From Dipteris shenzhenensis (Eukaryota > Polypodiophyta > Polypodiopsida > Gleicheniales), in assembly GCA_047967505.1 (NCBI GenBank), contig CM106541.1: a DNA stretch of 64,000 nucleotides; one strand, given 5' to 3'. Positions 44,583 through 54,961 of the stretch are shown here, one piece after another (positions within the stretch are counted from its first letter, which is position 1; the number at the start of each line of letters is the position of its first letter). The notes under the pieces were generated by a model. It saw only the letters and a program-made list of their open reading frames with translations, was not told where the DNA came from and made no database searches. Made by a program: the position numbers and the translations under genes.

Positions 44583-47500
44583 CTCCCCCTCAAGCTCAAA
44601 TCCATCTCACGTACTCCAAGCAAGCTCCTAAATCTGCGAAGCTTCTCGGTACCCAATGCCTTCGTAAAAATATCAGCCACCTGCTCCTCAGTGCTGACAT
44701 AGACAAGATCAATCTCACCAGCTAGAACCTTCTCTCTCACAAAGTGATAATGCACCTCAATGTGCTTCGTTCTAGCATGATAAACTGGGTTATTAGCAAG
44801 CATGATGCTGCTAATGTTGTCACAATGAATGACAACTGCTGCATGAACTGACTGTCCCATATCTGCAAGTAGCTTCCGTAACCAAGCTACCTCACATGCA
44901 GCCATTGCTGCACCCCTGTACTCAGCCTCTGTGCTCGACAAGGCAACTGTTGGCTGCTTCTTGCTGCTCCAACTGATGGCACCACTCCCAAGGGAAAACA
45001 TAAAACCACTAGTAGATCTCCTGTCTGAGACACTACCAGCCCAGTCAGCATCTGTGTATCCATGTACCTGTAATGCACACCCAGCTTCATAAAACAGTCC
45101 ATAATGCAATGTGGACTTCACATACCATAGTATGCGCCTAGCCGCATCCAAATGTGGCTTCCTCGGTGCCTGCATAAACTGACTCACCAGCCCCACAGCA
45201 TAGCTCAAATCTGATCTGGTTATAGTCATGTAAATCAAGCTACCTACTATGCGCCTGTACATAGTAATATCTTCAAGAAGCTCACCTGACTCTGCATTGA
45301 GCTTCACATTCTGCTCCAATGGAACAGAGATAGGCTTACAGCCTGTCATCCCATATTTGGACAGCATGTCCAAACCGTATTGCCTTTGCAACAGCCATAT
45401 CCCACTCGGGGATCTAATAACCTCAATGCCCAAGAAGTAACGCAGCTCTCCCAAATCCTTCATCTCAAATTTCTGCTTCAACAGCAGCTTCACTTCATTA
45501 ATGTCTGCATCACTATCACCTGTAATAATCAAGTCATCAACATAGATGACTATAAGCACAATCCCTCTGTTTGTCCTTTTCACATAAAGTGAAAAATCTG
45601 AATTGGAAATCTGAAATCCAATAGTGACAAGATATTGCCCTATCTTGTCTGACCATGCCCTCGGCGCCTGTTTTAAGCCATACAAGGCTTTGCGCAACCT
45701 GCATACAAAATCGGGGTGTGCTTTATCCTCATAACCTTCTGGCTGCATCATATAAACCTCTTCCTGCAAATCACCATGCAAGAAGGCATTTTTCACATCC
45801 ATCTGATGCAAAGACCATCCCTTTGCAGCAGCCATAGCAATTACTGCTCTCACGGTTGCCATCCTTGCAACTGGGCTGAAAGTTTCCTCATAGTCAATTC
45901 CATATGTCTGTGCAAAACCTTTGGCAACCAATCTTGCCTTGTACCTGCTAACAGACCCATCAGCATTGTGCTTTACTTTGTAAACCCACTTGCAGCCAAT
46001 AGCCTTCTTATCATGAGGCAAAGGCATCAAATCCCAAGTGTGGTTTGCATCCAAGGCAGCCATCTCTTCATCCATAGCTGCTTCCCAATTTTTATGCCCT
46101 GCTGCATCCTCAAAACATGTGGGCTCTGGCTCCTCTAGAACCTTGACCATATAAGCATAGTGATGTGCTGTATACCCATCATATCTCAGCCTGTCAACTG
46201 GATACTTAATACGAGTGGACCTCCGTACAACTGGATCAGTTGCAGGAGTCTTTAAATCATGCCTGCTTTTCCTTGCACCAGGTGTAACAACAGAAGGAAT
46301 CTCAAGTTCCTCATCAAGGCTCATTTCAGAGCCACTTGACTCTCCATCAACATGAGAGCTACCAGCAGACACATCAAACACTGGAGCATGGTCCACTTTT
46401 TCTTTTCCCTTATGTGATACCTGCACAACACTATCAGGACTGCCATGTGACGATTCACTAGATCTCAATCTCCCTGTCCATGCATTAGATCCACTAGTAG
46501 AGGACTCTCTGGGTCCACTCAAGGCTTGAGATTGCTGCTCTGCATTTATTGCAGCATTCCCATTTCCTGCATCTGCATCTCCTACCATAACAGTTGGTGC
46601 ATACCAGCTGCTCATTTCATCAAAAACAACATCTCTGCTCACTTGCATTTTGCGGGTGGAAGGGTTATAACAGCGATACCCTTTCTGGTGCTGAGCATAT
46701 CCAATAAAGATGCATTTTTCTGCCTTTGGATCCAGCTTTGTTCTCTTCTCATCAGGAACATGAACATAAGCTATGCAACCAAATACCTTCAAGTGAGAAA
46801 TATCTGGTTTTTGACCTGTATACATTTCTTCAGGCGTCATGCCATGGACAGCTGCAGTGGGGGTTCTGTTCATAATATAAACAGCAGTTGCTACTGCTTC
46901 AGCCCAAAAATAATCAGGCATGTTTTTCTCATTTAGGATCGCCCGTCCTACTTCTGCAATATGCCTGTTCTTCCTTTCTACAACCCCATTCTGCTGAGGG
47001 GTAGACCTGCATGAGTACTTCCTTTGAATTCCCTGTTCTTTCAGATATTCACAAAATTCTTCTGAAAAGTACTCTCCCCCTCCATCAGATCTTAGCACTT
47101 TAATATACACACCTTTCTCTTTTTCAACCATGGCCTTAAAAGCCTTGAAATGGCTGAACACTTCACTTTTGTGCTTCATAAAATAAATCCACACCTTCCT
47201 AGTGTAGTCATCAATAAACGTCACATAATAATGGCATCCACCAATAGAAGCAGCTTTGGTTGTCCAAACATCTGAATGGATCACTTCCAAAGGTCTTCTG
47301 CTCACCTTAGCATTTTTAGGAAATGCATGTCTGGCCTGCTTACCCATTTGGCATGCTTCACATACCTTTTGCATTCCCTCAACTCTGAATTTAGGCAAAC
47401 CTGCAACAATGTTTTTCGTTTGCATAGATTTCAGCCTTTGTATATTCACGTGCCCAATGCGCTTGTGCCATATCTCAATATCTGCAATGACACCTCTCCC

Positions 47501-47887
47501 ATGCGCAAACATAGCAGCTTTCACCTCAGGCATATCAACATCCAAGGTGAACATTCTTCCATTTTTGTTGCCTTTCGCAACCAAGCGGCACTTATTGTTC
47601 AAGTCCTCAACAAAACATCCATCAGGATTAAATCTAACCTGCAGACCTTGCTCAACCATCTGGCCAACTGAAACCAGGTTCTTAGTGATTTTTGGAACAT
47701 GAAGTACATCTGCCAAGTACTTTGTTTTGCCATCCTGCATAGCCAATGGCACTTTACCAACCTGCGTAATTGGGTGCGCAGTATCATCACCTGTTTCAAC
47801 ATAACCTGGCTTATCCAAAATTCTGACATCATGAAACCACTCACCATGACTGGTCATGTGGTTAGAGGCACCTGAATCAACTACCAA
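44540..47887 (-). CDS. Copia B pol: protease, integrase, RT, RNase H (1115 aa)
   Basis: An uninterrupted frame. Protease VVDSGASNHMT (residues 2-12). Integrase zinc site WHKRIGH with CEAC (140-179), catalytic D205 (HSDVW), D268 (RSDGGGEY) and E304 (VVERKN), the D-D-35-E form. Linker rich in Ser/Asp (430-560). RT from about 595 with QMDVKNAFLHG, YVDD at 782-785 (bases 45533-45544) and KDLGELRYFLG. RNase H from about 940 with YTDADWAG, STEAEY, CDNISS and VADIFTK. All catalytic residues I can check are present. In C and A relatives this is one frame with gag; here the first codons overlap the gag end because one base of the TGGTATGTTGATTC-type sequence is missing. The last 14 codons lie in the 3' LTR. 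Confidence 0.95.
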   Translation of the reverse strand: MVVDSGASNHMTSHGEWFHDVRILDKPGYVETGDDTAHPITQVGKVPLAMQDGKTKYLADVLHVPKITKNLVSVGQMVEQGLQVRFNPDGCFVEDLNNKCRLVAKGNKNGRMFTLDVDMPEVKAAMFAHGRGVIADIEIWHKRIGHVNIQRLKSMQTKNIVAGLPKFRVEGMQKVCEACQMGKQARHAFPKNAKVSRRPLEVIHSDVWTTKAASIGGCHYYVTFIDDYTRKVWIYFMKHKSEVFSHFKAFKAMVEKEKGVYIKVLRSDGGGEYFSEEFCEYLKEQGIQRKYSCRSTPQQNGVVERKNRHIAEVGRAILNEKNMPDYFWAEAVATAVYIMNRTPTAAVHGMTPEEMYTGQKPDISHLKVFGCIAYVHVPDEKRTKLDPKAEKCIFIGYAQHQKGYRCYNPSTRKMQVSRDVVFDEMSSWYAPTVMVGDADAGNGNAAINAEQQSQALSGPRESSTSGSNAWTGRLRSSESSHGSPDSVVQVSHKGKEKVDHAPVFDVSAGSSHVDGESSGSEMSLDEELEIPSVVTPGARKSRHDLKTPATDPVVRRSTRIKYPVDRLRYDGYTAHHYAYMVKVLEEPEPTCFEDAAGHKNWEAAMDEEMAALDANHTWDLMPLPHDKKAIGCKWVYKVKHNADGSVSRYKARLVAKGFAQTYGIDYEETFSPVARMATVRAVIAMAAAKGWSLHQMDVKNAFLHGDLQEEVYMMQPEGYEDKAHPDFVCRLRKALYGLKQAPRAWSDKIGQYLVTIGFQISNSDFSLYVKRTNRGIVLIVIYVDDLIITGDSDADINEVKLLLKQKFEMKDLGELRYFLGIEVIRSPSGIWLLQRQYGLDMLSKYGMTGCKPISVPLEQNVKLNAESGELLEDITMYRRIVGSLIYMTITRSDLSYAVGLVSQFMQAPRKPHLDAARRILWYVKSTLHYGLFYEAGCALQVHGYTDADWAGSVSDRRSTSGFMFSLGSGAISWSSKKQPTVALSSTEAEYRGAAMAACEVAWLRKLLADMGQSVHAAVVIHCDNISSIMLANNPVYHARTKHIEVHYHFVREKVLAGEIDLVYVSTEEQVADIFTKALGTEKLRRFRSLLGVREMDLSLRGSVEISSSTPDISPG
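44583..44597 (-). promoter_or_regulatory. Polypurine tract of copia B
   Basis: The minus strand reads GAGCTTGAGGGGGAG immediately before the 3' LTR. It is the likely primer for plus-strand synthesis and is also part of the pol coding frame (LSLRGS). Confidence 0.88.
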
Positions 47888-48894
47888 ACATCATTGCAAG
47901 CTGCAGCATCTCCTGACATGGAGTTAACCATATGCTGCATCACAAAAAGGTGCTCATTTCTATTGTCACCATGCCCACTTGATGATGCATAGTTGCTTTG
48001 CTGCAACTTTCCACTTTTGATGTCATTCTGCTTTTTATAGCATGTATTCTCCTTGTGTCCAGGCTTTCCACAATAATAGCATTCTATGCTGCTATTTACT
48101 TGCTGGTTCCTTTGCCATGAACCACGGCCTCTTTGGCTCCCCCTGCCTCTAGAACTACCACGTCCTCCTCCATAGGACTGGTTTTCCTGTTGTTGCTGTT
48201 GGTTCTGATTTCCTGCACGGCCACCAGAACGGCCTCTTCCTCTACCTCTGCCTCTACCTGTATTCGAGTAGAAAGCAGTCTCTTGAGAAGTTGAGGTGGC
48301 TGAACCACCATTCCTTTGCTCTTCACTCAGCAAGAGAGCAATAAGTTCCTGAAAATCAGGAAATGTTTCACGGACTCCAATGGATGTCTGAAATTGTGCA
48401 TAATCTTTCCCAAGACCATTCAAGGTCACGGACACTAAGTCCTCATCATCAACAGGTGCTCCAATGGAGGCAAGAGAATCTGCAAGGCCTTTCACCTTCA
48501 AGGAATACTCATTTATATTCAGATTTTTCCTTTGCACATTGTGCAACTCCTGCTTTAGCTGCATCTTTCGTGCTTTGGTATTTGTGCTATACAGCTTCAC
48601 CAATGTATCCCATGCCTCCTTAGGCATCTCTAGATCCTGTATATGCACAATCATAGAATCTGAAATGCTAACGGACAGCCAATACAGGCATTTTCTGGCT
48701 TTTTCATGCCATTCTTTAAAGGCCTTCAATTCAGCAGGAGTGGGAGCAGCACCCAAAACTGGTTCTGCAGTTTCACCACTGATGTAATCCCAAACTCCCT
48801 TTCCCATAAAGAAGTTTGTCATCCTGAACTTCCATGCTTGGAAGTTGTTCTTGTCAAGCTTCTCACTGACAATGGTAGACAGATTCTCAGACAT
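47881..48894 (-). CDS. Copia B gag (about 337 aa)
   Basis: Start chosen at MSENLSTIVSEKL (48894), nine codons inside the longest frame, because relatives begin there. UBN2-type core KLDKNNFQAWKFRMTNFF, AWDTLVKLYSTNTKARKMQL and LVSVTLNGLGKDYAQF; RG-rich segment; zinc knuckle CYYCGKPGHKENTC (near residues 272-285 from this start). It would coat the element RNA in cytoplasmic particles. The frame ends in NDVW-stop at 47881 where A1 continues WYVDS, so the gag stop is created by a 1-base deletion and not by design. A programmed frameshift is an alternative but has no support from relatives. Confidence 0.9.
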   Translation of the reverse strand: MSENLSTIVSEKLDKNNFQAWKFRMTNFFMGKGVWDYISGETAEPVLGAAPTPAELKAFKEWHEKARKCLYWLSVSISDSMIVHIQDLEMPKEAWDTLVKLYSTNTKARKMQLKQELHNVQRKNLNINEYSLKVKGLADSLASIGAPVDDEDLVSVTLNGLGKDYAQFQTSIGVRETFPDFQELIALLLSEEQRNGGSATSTSQETAFYSNTGRGRGRGRGRSGGRAGNQNQQQQQENQSYGGGRGSSRGRGSQRGRGSWQRNQQVNSSIECYYCGKPGHKENTCYKKQNDIKSGKLQQSNYASSSGHGDNRNEHLFVMQHMVNSMSGDAAACNDVW

Positions 48895-49423
48895 TTTACA
48901 AATCACGAATTGCAACAGCAACCTGTAAACACAGCAAATGCCTCAGAAGGGCAAATAGCAAAACTTCTGCAAAGAGCCTCACAGGGGCAGATCTGCAACA
49001 CTGACGAAAGTGGTATTTCACCACACAGTCACTTCCTCGTGACGATTTTGCAGCAACAGGCAATAGGCATGAATCTGCAACTCCCAATATCTCTGCACAT
49101 AGGCATACGATGCAATTTCTATGGCACCTTTCCACCGACTAGCCGCGCGGTGGTCGCACAGCAAAAACAGGGCCTTTTTCTGAGTGCCTGCGAAGAACTT
49201 CCGCCTTCAAAACGGGCCCCAAAACGGCCTCAAATCAAAAAAATATACTGCGCTCTCGCCGCACCGCGAAGGGCCTCTCAATCTGAAGCAGTGCACTCCT
49301 GCACTTCTGGCTGTGCTACCTGCAGAGATTTGCTCCCAAACTCGAAATAGGAAAGCTACACTGGTCCTCTTACCAGGACACCACAAACTTGGCTAGCTTT
49401 CTTGAGCTCCTTACCACGAACAA

Positions 49424-49436
49424 GGCTCTGATACCA
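49424..49436 (-). promoter_or_regulatory. Primer-binding site of copia B
   Basis: The minus strand reads TGGTATCAGAGCC directly after the 5' LTR: initiator Met tRNA complement. Confidence 0.95.
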
Positions 49437-49734
49437 TGTAAAGAATGAGGGAGAGAGATAGGAGACTCAAGTTCAGCTTTCTTCACAACACACAAAAGAG
49501 AGAGGACACAAGGTTGGAGGGTGAAGCCTTTCTTCACTTTTGCACACAACAACAATACAATAGAAGAGGGAAATACCCTATATGTCAAAACCTAGAATAC
49601 GTGGTTCATATGTGAACCCAAACCAAAAACATACGTGGTAGTCTAACTACACCACGAGTACAACTAACATAGGCGGTGACATAAATGATAGTCATCCAGG
49701 AGATATATCGGGGGTAGAGCTTGATATCTCAACA
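49437..49734 (-). repeat. 5' LTR of copia B
   Basis: 298 bp; differs from the 3' LTR at two positions (plus view: TTCAGCTTT versus TTCAACTTT, and GTCTAACTA versus GTCTGACTA). Confidence 0.96.
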
Positions 49735-52700
49735 CGGCAACAAGTAGGATGCAGCCTTAAATTTGCAAAGGGGCAGATCACAGTTCAGGGGGAAGTCCCA
49801 AGAAAGAGGGAAGTCTCGTAGCAAATCTAGGGCACAAAACATTGAGTGTTACCACTGTGGCAAGAAGGGCCATATGAAAAAGGATTGCTACAAGCTGAAA
49901 AGAGAGCAAAAGGATAAGAAAAAGAATGCAAATTGGGGTGCAAATCAAAAGGAAGAGAGTCCAAGGGAGGACAAAGGAAAAGTGCAGATCGAGGAGATCA
50001 ATGCAGTCACACATGATAGTGACAATGATGTTCTCTTCATGTCTAGTTTATCTGCAGAGTTGCTTACCACTTCGGATGATGTATATTCCCAGGATTGGAT
50101 TTTGGATTCTGGTGCTCCATTCCATGTTACTCCCCATAGGGAATGGTTCTCCACTTATGACAGTGGAAAGACAGATTGTGTGCATCTTGAAATGACTATG
50201 CATGTGACAGTGGGAGTAGGTGACATAAAGTTTTCTTTTGCAAATGGGTCTACATTTATTTTGAAACATGTGAGACATGTGCCTAAGTTGACCAACAGTC
50301 TTATTTCAGTGGGTCAGCTAGATGATGCTGGTTTTCACACCACTTTTCGATTTCAGAGTTGGAAAATTCAAAAGGGCTCTATGCTTTTGGCCAGGGGTGC
50401 CAAGTGTGGGACTTTGTATCCCTTACATGTATCAGGGGTATTTGATCACATTGTTGTAATAACCGAGCAGCCAAGCACTTCTTTGTGGCATTGCAGGTTG
50501 GGGCACATGAGCCAGAATGGAATGAAACTCTTATGCCATTTGGGTTATGTACCGCATTTGAGTTTCTCTGATTTTGAATTTTGTGAACACTGTCTCTATG
50601 GGAAGCAGACTAAATCAGCCCATAAAAGAAGGGGAAAGAAAGAGTTTGAAAAGCTTGATTTGGTGCATTCAGACGTATGTGGTCCCATGCCTACACAGTC
50701 ACTAGGCGGGGCTGAATACTATGTGACATTCATTGATGATGCAACTAGGAAAGTGTGGGCTTATGCTATAGCTCAGAAGAGTGATGTGTTCCAAGTATTT
50801 CAGAAATGGCTGGCCTTGGTTGAGAATTAGTCAGGTAGAATGCTTGAATGCCTACAGAGTGACAATGGTGGAGAGTATCTCTCTCATGACTTTCAGCATT
50901 TCTGTGATACACGTGGGATTAAGAGGGAGCTCACATCCCCTTGTACTCCAGAGCAAAATCCAGTTGCAGAAAAGATGAACTGTACCATTCAAGAGAGTTT
51001 TCAATGCATGCTTTCGAATGCAAGTCTTTCTGGTGGATTTTGGGCTGAGGCAATGAAGACTGCAGTGCATGTGATCAATAGATCACCTAGTAAGAGTTTG
51101 GATGGCAGTATTCCTGAAGAGGCATGGAGTGGCAAGAAGCCCTCTTACTCTCATTTGCGTATATTTGGGTGTGAGGCATATGCACATGTGCTGAAAGAGA
51201 TTCGAAAGAAGCTAGATCCTAAGTCTAGGAAATGCATCTTTCTAGGTTATGGTGAAAGTGGAGAGATGGGCTATTGTCTCTGGGATCCAAAAGCAAAGAA
51301 GATCATACACAGCCATTATGTAGTCTTCAATGAGAAGAAGATGCATAAGGCACCCATGAGGGATGTGGAAATGAGGAGAATCACTTTCTAGGATGTGAAT
51401 CCACCTGCATATGTTGATAGATAGCAAGCTGTCCATGCACCAAATGTGCAAGAATTGGTACCACCAAGTACTCCCATAGGTATACAATCATGGGTAGATG
51501 ATGGATCATCTATTGGTGGAAATGATGAGCCAAATGTGGCTGATATACAGGTGGGAAAGCAAGTTGAAATGTCCTTGAGAAGATCATCTAGAGTGTCTAG
51601 ACTACCTGATAGGTTTGTTCCAGGAGTAGACTATGTGATGCTTACTGATTGCGAGGAGCCTTCTTGCTACAGAGAGGCTATGATGCACGAGGATCAATGC
51701 AAGTGGGAGTATGCTATGCAATCAGAGATGAGTTCACTTATGAAGAATAAGACTTGGGACTTGGTTTCTTTGCCACATGGAAAGAAAGCATTGCCATGTA
51801 AATGGGTCTACAAAATAAAGGTCACAGATGATGATGTGCCTAGGTACAAGGCCCGTTTGGTCACTAAAGAGTTCAAGAAAGAGAAGGGTGTGGACTTTAA
51901 TGAGATATTCTCTCCGGTTGTGAAGATTACGACACTTAGATGCATGCTTGGACTAGTGGCATCAGAGGATATGGAGCTTATGCAGATGGATGTCAAGACA
52001 GCTTTCTTGCATGGGGATTTGCATGAGGAAATTTACATGGTGCAGCCAGAAGGCATTGAAGAAAAGGGCAAAGAGCATTTAGTTTGCAAGCTGAAGAAGA
52101 GTCTCTATGGTCTTAAGCAAGCACCTAGAGAATGGTATCAAAAGTTTGATGCTTTCATTCGGTCCCAGGGTTTTAGAAGGAGTGAAATTGATCACTGCCT
52201 CTATACTAAAAGGGCTAAGGATAATAGCCTGATAATCTTGGCACTATATGTGCATGATATGCTATTGGCTAGCAAGAATACTTATGAGCTAGATGCGTTA
52301 AAGGCCAAGTTTTATGAGGCCTTTTATATGAAGGATTTGGGACTTGTAGGTCATATTCTTGGTATGCGCATCACGCATGATCGGAGTAGGAAACTCCTTT
52401 CGCTTTCACAAAAAGAGTATGTTACAAAAGTATTGCAGCGTTTCAATATGGAAGGGGGGAAGGCAGTGAGTACTCCATTGCCTCCATATGTGAAACCGAG
52501 TCATACAGATAGTCCCAAATCAGATGAGGAAAGGGCCATGATGGCCAAGGTTCCTTATGCATCAGCGGTTGGGAGTCTTATGTATGCTATGATAGCTACT
52601 AGACCAAACATTGCATTTGTAGTGGGAGTTGTTAGCCAGTATATGGCTAATCCAGGAAAGAGGCATTGCGAGGCAGTTAAGTGCATCATGAGGTACATGA

Positions 52701-53206
52701 AGGGTACCAAGGAGATGTGCATCTGCTTTGGTAGAGGAGACATGCGTGTACTTTGGTACACAGATTCAGACTATGCAAGGCATGTGGATAGTAGGAGATC
52801 CACTTCTAGTTATGTGTTCACCTTTGCAGGTGGTGCAGTGTTGTGGATGTCTCGTGCATAGAAGTGCGTTGCTTTGTCTACCATAGAGGCTGAGTATGTT
52901 GTAGCCACAGAGGGTTGCAAGGAGGCTATATGGCTTGATCGGCTAGTGGGAGATTTGGGGATTCATACAGGTGTACCGACATTGCATAGTGATTCCATGA
53001 GTGCTATTCAGCTAGCACAGAATCCGGTCTTTCATGCAAAGACCAAACACATTGAGGTCAGGTACCATTTCATCAGGGAGGTACTTGAGGACAAGCGCAT
53101 AGAGCTTGTCAAGGTTCATACAGATGATAACCCTGCAGATATGCTGACGAAGAGTCTACCTAGTCAGTGGTTTGAGTATTGTTGTGTATTGATGGGCATT
53201 GGATAG
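49735..53206 (+). pseudogene. Copia C1 gag end and pol
   Basis: Continues C1 after the B insertion. Zinc knuckle CYHCGKKGHMKKDC, protease WILDSGAPFHVTPHREW, integrase WHCRLGHMSQNGMKL, VHSDVCGPM, YVTFIDDATRKVWAYAI and [11 protein letters not shown] with QMDVKTAFLHGDLHEEIYM, RNase H with DSDYARHVDSRRSTS, DSMSAIQLAQNPVFHAKTKH and NPADMLTKSL. The wording is TNT1/Tork-like. The RT active site reads YVHD (His codon 52253-52255) in place of YVDD. TAG stops at 49745, 50828, 51422 and 52859 all sit where C2 has CAG. It is dead but otherwise nearly full length, ending TAG at 53204. Confidence 0.9.
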
Positions 53207-53261
53207 TATGCTCACTGGTTGTTCTCCCTTAAAGACACATTGTGCTTTAAGTGGGAGGTTG

Positions 53262-53429
53262 TGGGGGTTAAAGGTCACTGTGCCTTTACCCCGGTTATGT
53301 ACAATACTCAAACACATATATAAATGAATGAAAAAAAGATTAGGGTGGTTTTGCACCCACCAAAACTTGTGTGGCTCTCTGTTTCTCTCTCTCCCTCTTC
53401 CGTTCTTGCTTCTGTTGAGAGCACTCTCA
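53262..53429 (+). repeat. 3' LTR of copia C1
   Basis: 168 bp, TGTGGGGGTTAAAGGTCA to GAGAGCACTCTCA, preceded by the purine run AAGTGGGAGGT. It abuts A2 sequence at 53430. Confidence 0.88.
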
Positions 53430-54791
53430 GAAATGAGCATCTGTTTATGGTCAGCACATGACCAATTCTGTGACAAGTGCAAAAATAAGCAATGATGTGT
53501 GGTATGTTGACTCAGGTGCATCAAACCACATGACAGGTCATGCAGAATGGATGCAGGATGTAAGGAAAATGGAAAGACCAGGATTTATGGAGACTAGTGA
53601 TGATACTGCACATCCTATTGTGCAGATTGGTAAAATTACTCTGTGTATGCAGGATGGAAAAAAAAAAAACCTTTCTGATGTATTTCATGTCCCGAATATC
53701 ACCAAGAACTTGGTTTCTATTAGTTAAATGGTTGAGTAGGGCTTGCAGGTCAGATTTAATCCTCATGGATACTTAGTTGAGGATATGAAAAATAAAGGTC
53801 GCTTGATAGAAAAAGGGAAGAAGAAGGGCAGTATGTTTACGTTGGATGTGGACATGCCTGAATTGAGTGCAGCAATGTTTACACATGGGACTGGTGTAGT
53901 TGAGATATTGATATCTAGCATAAACACATTGGTCATGGTAATGTACAGCGACTTAAATTATTGCAGGTCTAAAATATTATTGGAGGATTGCCTAAGTTCA
54001 AGGTTGCAAAAATGCATAAGGTATGTGAAGCCTGTCGATTTGGAAAACAGGCAAGGAAACCATTTCCTAAGAGGCCATTGGAATTAATCCACTCTGATGT
54101 GTGGACTACTAAAGCTGCATCTATTGGAGGTGGTCATTATTTTGTCACTTTTATTGATGACTACAGTAGAAAAGTTTGGGTGTATTTCATGAAAAAGAAA
54201 AGTGAAGTGTTTGGGCATTTCAAAGCTTTTAAAGCTATGGTTGAAAAAGAAATAGACCTGCAAATAAAATGCCTAAGGTTAGATGCAGGGGGAGAGTACC
54301 TCTCAAATGAGTTTGCAAGTTTCCTACAGGAGCATGGCATAAAGCAGCAATATTCATGCAGTCATACCCCACATCGAAATGGACTTGCAGAAAGGAAAAA
54401 CAGGCATATTGGAGAGGTATCTCATGCCATGCTCAACGAAAAAGACCTACCAGATTATTATTGGGCTAAAGCAGTTGCTACAATAGTCTACATAATGAAT
54501 AGGACTCCCACTACAACAATACATAGCATGATGCTGGAGGAGAGGTATATTGGCAGGAAACCATATATTTCTCATTTGAAAGTTTTTAGTTGCATTGCCT
54601 ATGTTCATGTGCCAAATGAGTTGAGATCCAAGTTGGATCAAAAGCTGAGAAGTGCATCTTTATTGGTTATTCTCTGCAGCAGAAAGGGTATAGATGCTAT
54701 AACCCTTCTACTCGTAAGTTTACAGTGAGTGGAGATGTTTTTATGAGATGAGCAGCTAGTATAAACCAGTAAATGTGATTGATGATGTAGA
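53430..54791 (+). pseudogene. Copia A2 protease-integrase segment
   Basis: Resumes A2 after C1. NEHLFMV is followed by a frame change, then NDVWYVDSGASNHMTGHAEW (protease site intact here), VFHVPNITKNLVS, a stop at about 53728, integrase VHS/IHSDVWTTKAASIGGGHY, FIDDYSRKVWVYFMKKKSE, a LDAGGEYLSNEF block (DGG changed to DAG) and AERKNRHIGEVS. Frameshifts near 53900, 54650 and 54720. It ends at the GTAGA target site of C2. Confidence 0.88.
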
Positions 54792-54961
54792 TGTGGGGGT
54801 TAAAGGTCATTGTGCCTTTACCCCGGTTATGTACAATACTCAAACACATATATAGATGAATGAAAAAGAAGATTAGGGTGTATTGCACCCACCAAAACTT
54901 GTGTAGCTCTCTATTTCTCTCTCTCCCTCTTCCATTCTTGCTTCCATTGAGAGCACTCTCA
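54792..54961 (+). repeat. 5' LTR of copia C2
   Basis: 170 bp, TGTGGGGGTTAAAGGTCA to GAGAGCACTCTCA; short for a copia LTR. It is followed by ACTGAACCTGGGTGATC, which does not match the usual Met-tRNA complement. Confidence 0.92.

Larger units (their letters stand above)
44285..49734 (-). mobile_element. Copia B, complete and very young
   Basis: A 5450-bp minus-strand Ty1/copia element with LTRs at 44285-44582 and 49437-49734, both 298 bp and differing at two positions by direct comparison. The target duplication is CGGCA at 44280-44284 and 49735-49739. Primer site, polypurine tract and a nearly complete gag-pol are present. It is inserted in C1 gag, so it is younger than C1. A single missing base at the gag-protease join is the only obvious coding defect. 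Confidence 0.97.
42800..53429 (+). mobile_element. Copia C1 (TNT1/Tork-like), 5'-deleted, hosts element B
   Basis: A plus-strand copia element matching C2 (54792-60642) throughout. It starts at a point equal to about 55266 in C2, so its 5' LTR and about 300 bp of leader are gone; the same deletion took the end of A2 gag. The 3' LTR is at 53262-53429. Element B (44285-49734) is inserted in its gag. Net length without B is about 5.2 kb. Confidence 0.88.

Noticed and set aside
45700-47700. Plus-strand open frames of 110-150 codons across copia B
   Set aside because: They are antisense shadows of the intact minus-strand pol and carry no domain of their own.
47878-47890. Programmed frameshift between gag and pol of B
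   Set aside because: A-family relatives read straight through with one extra base and I see no slippery-site argument, so a plain 1-base deletion is simpler. Kept only as a test in the findings.
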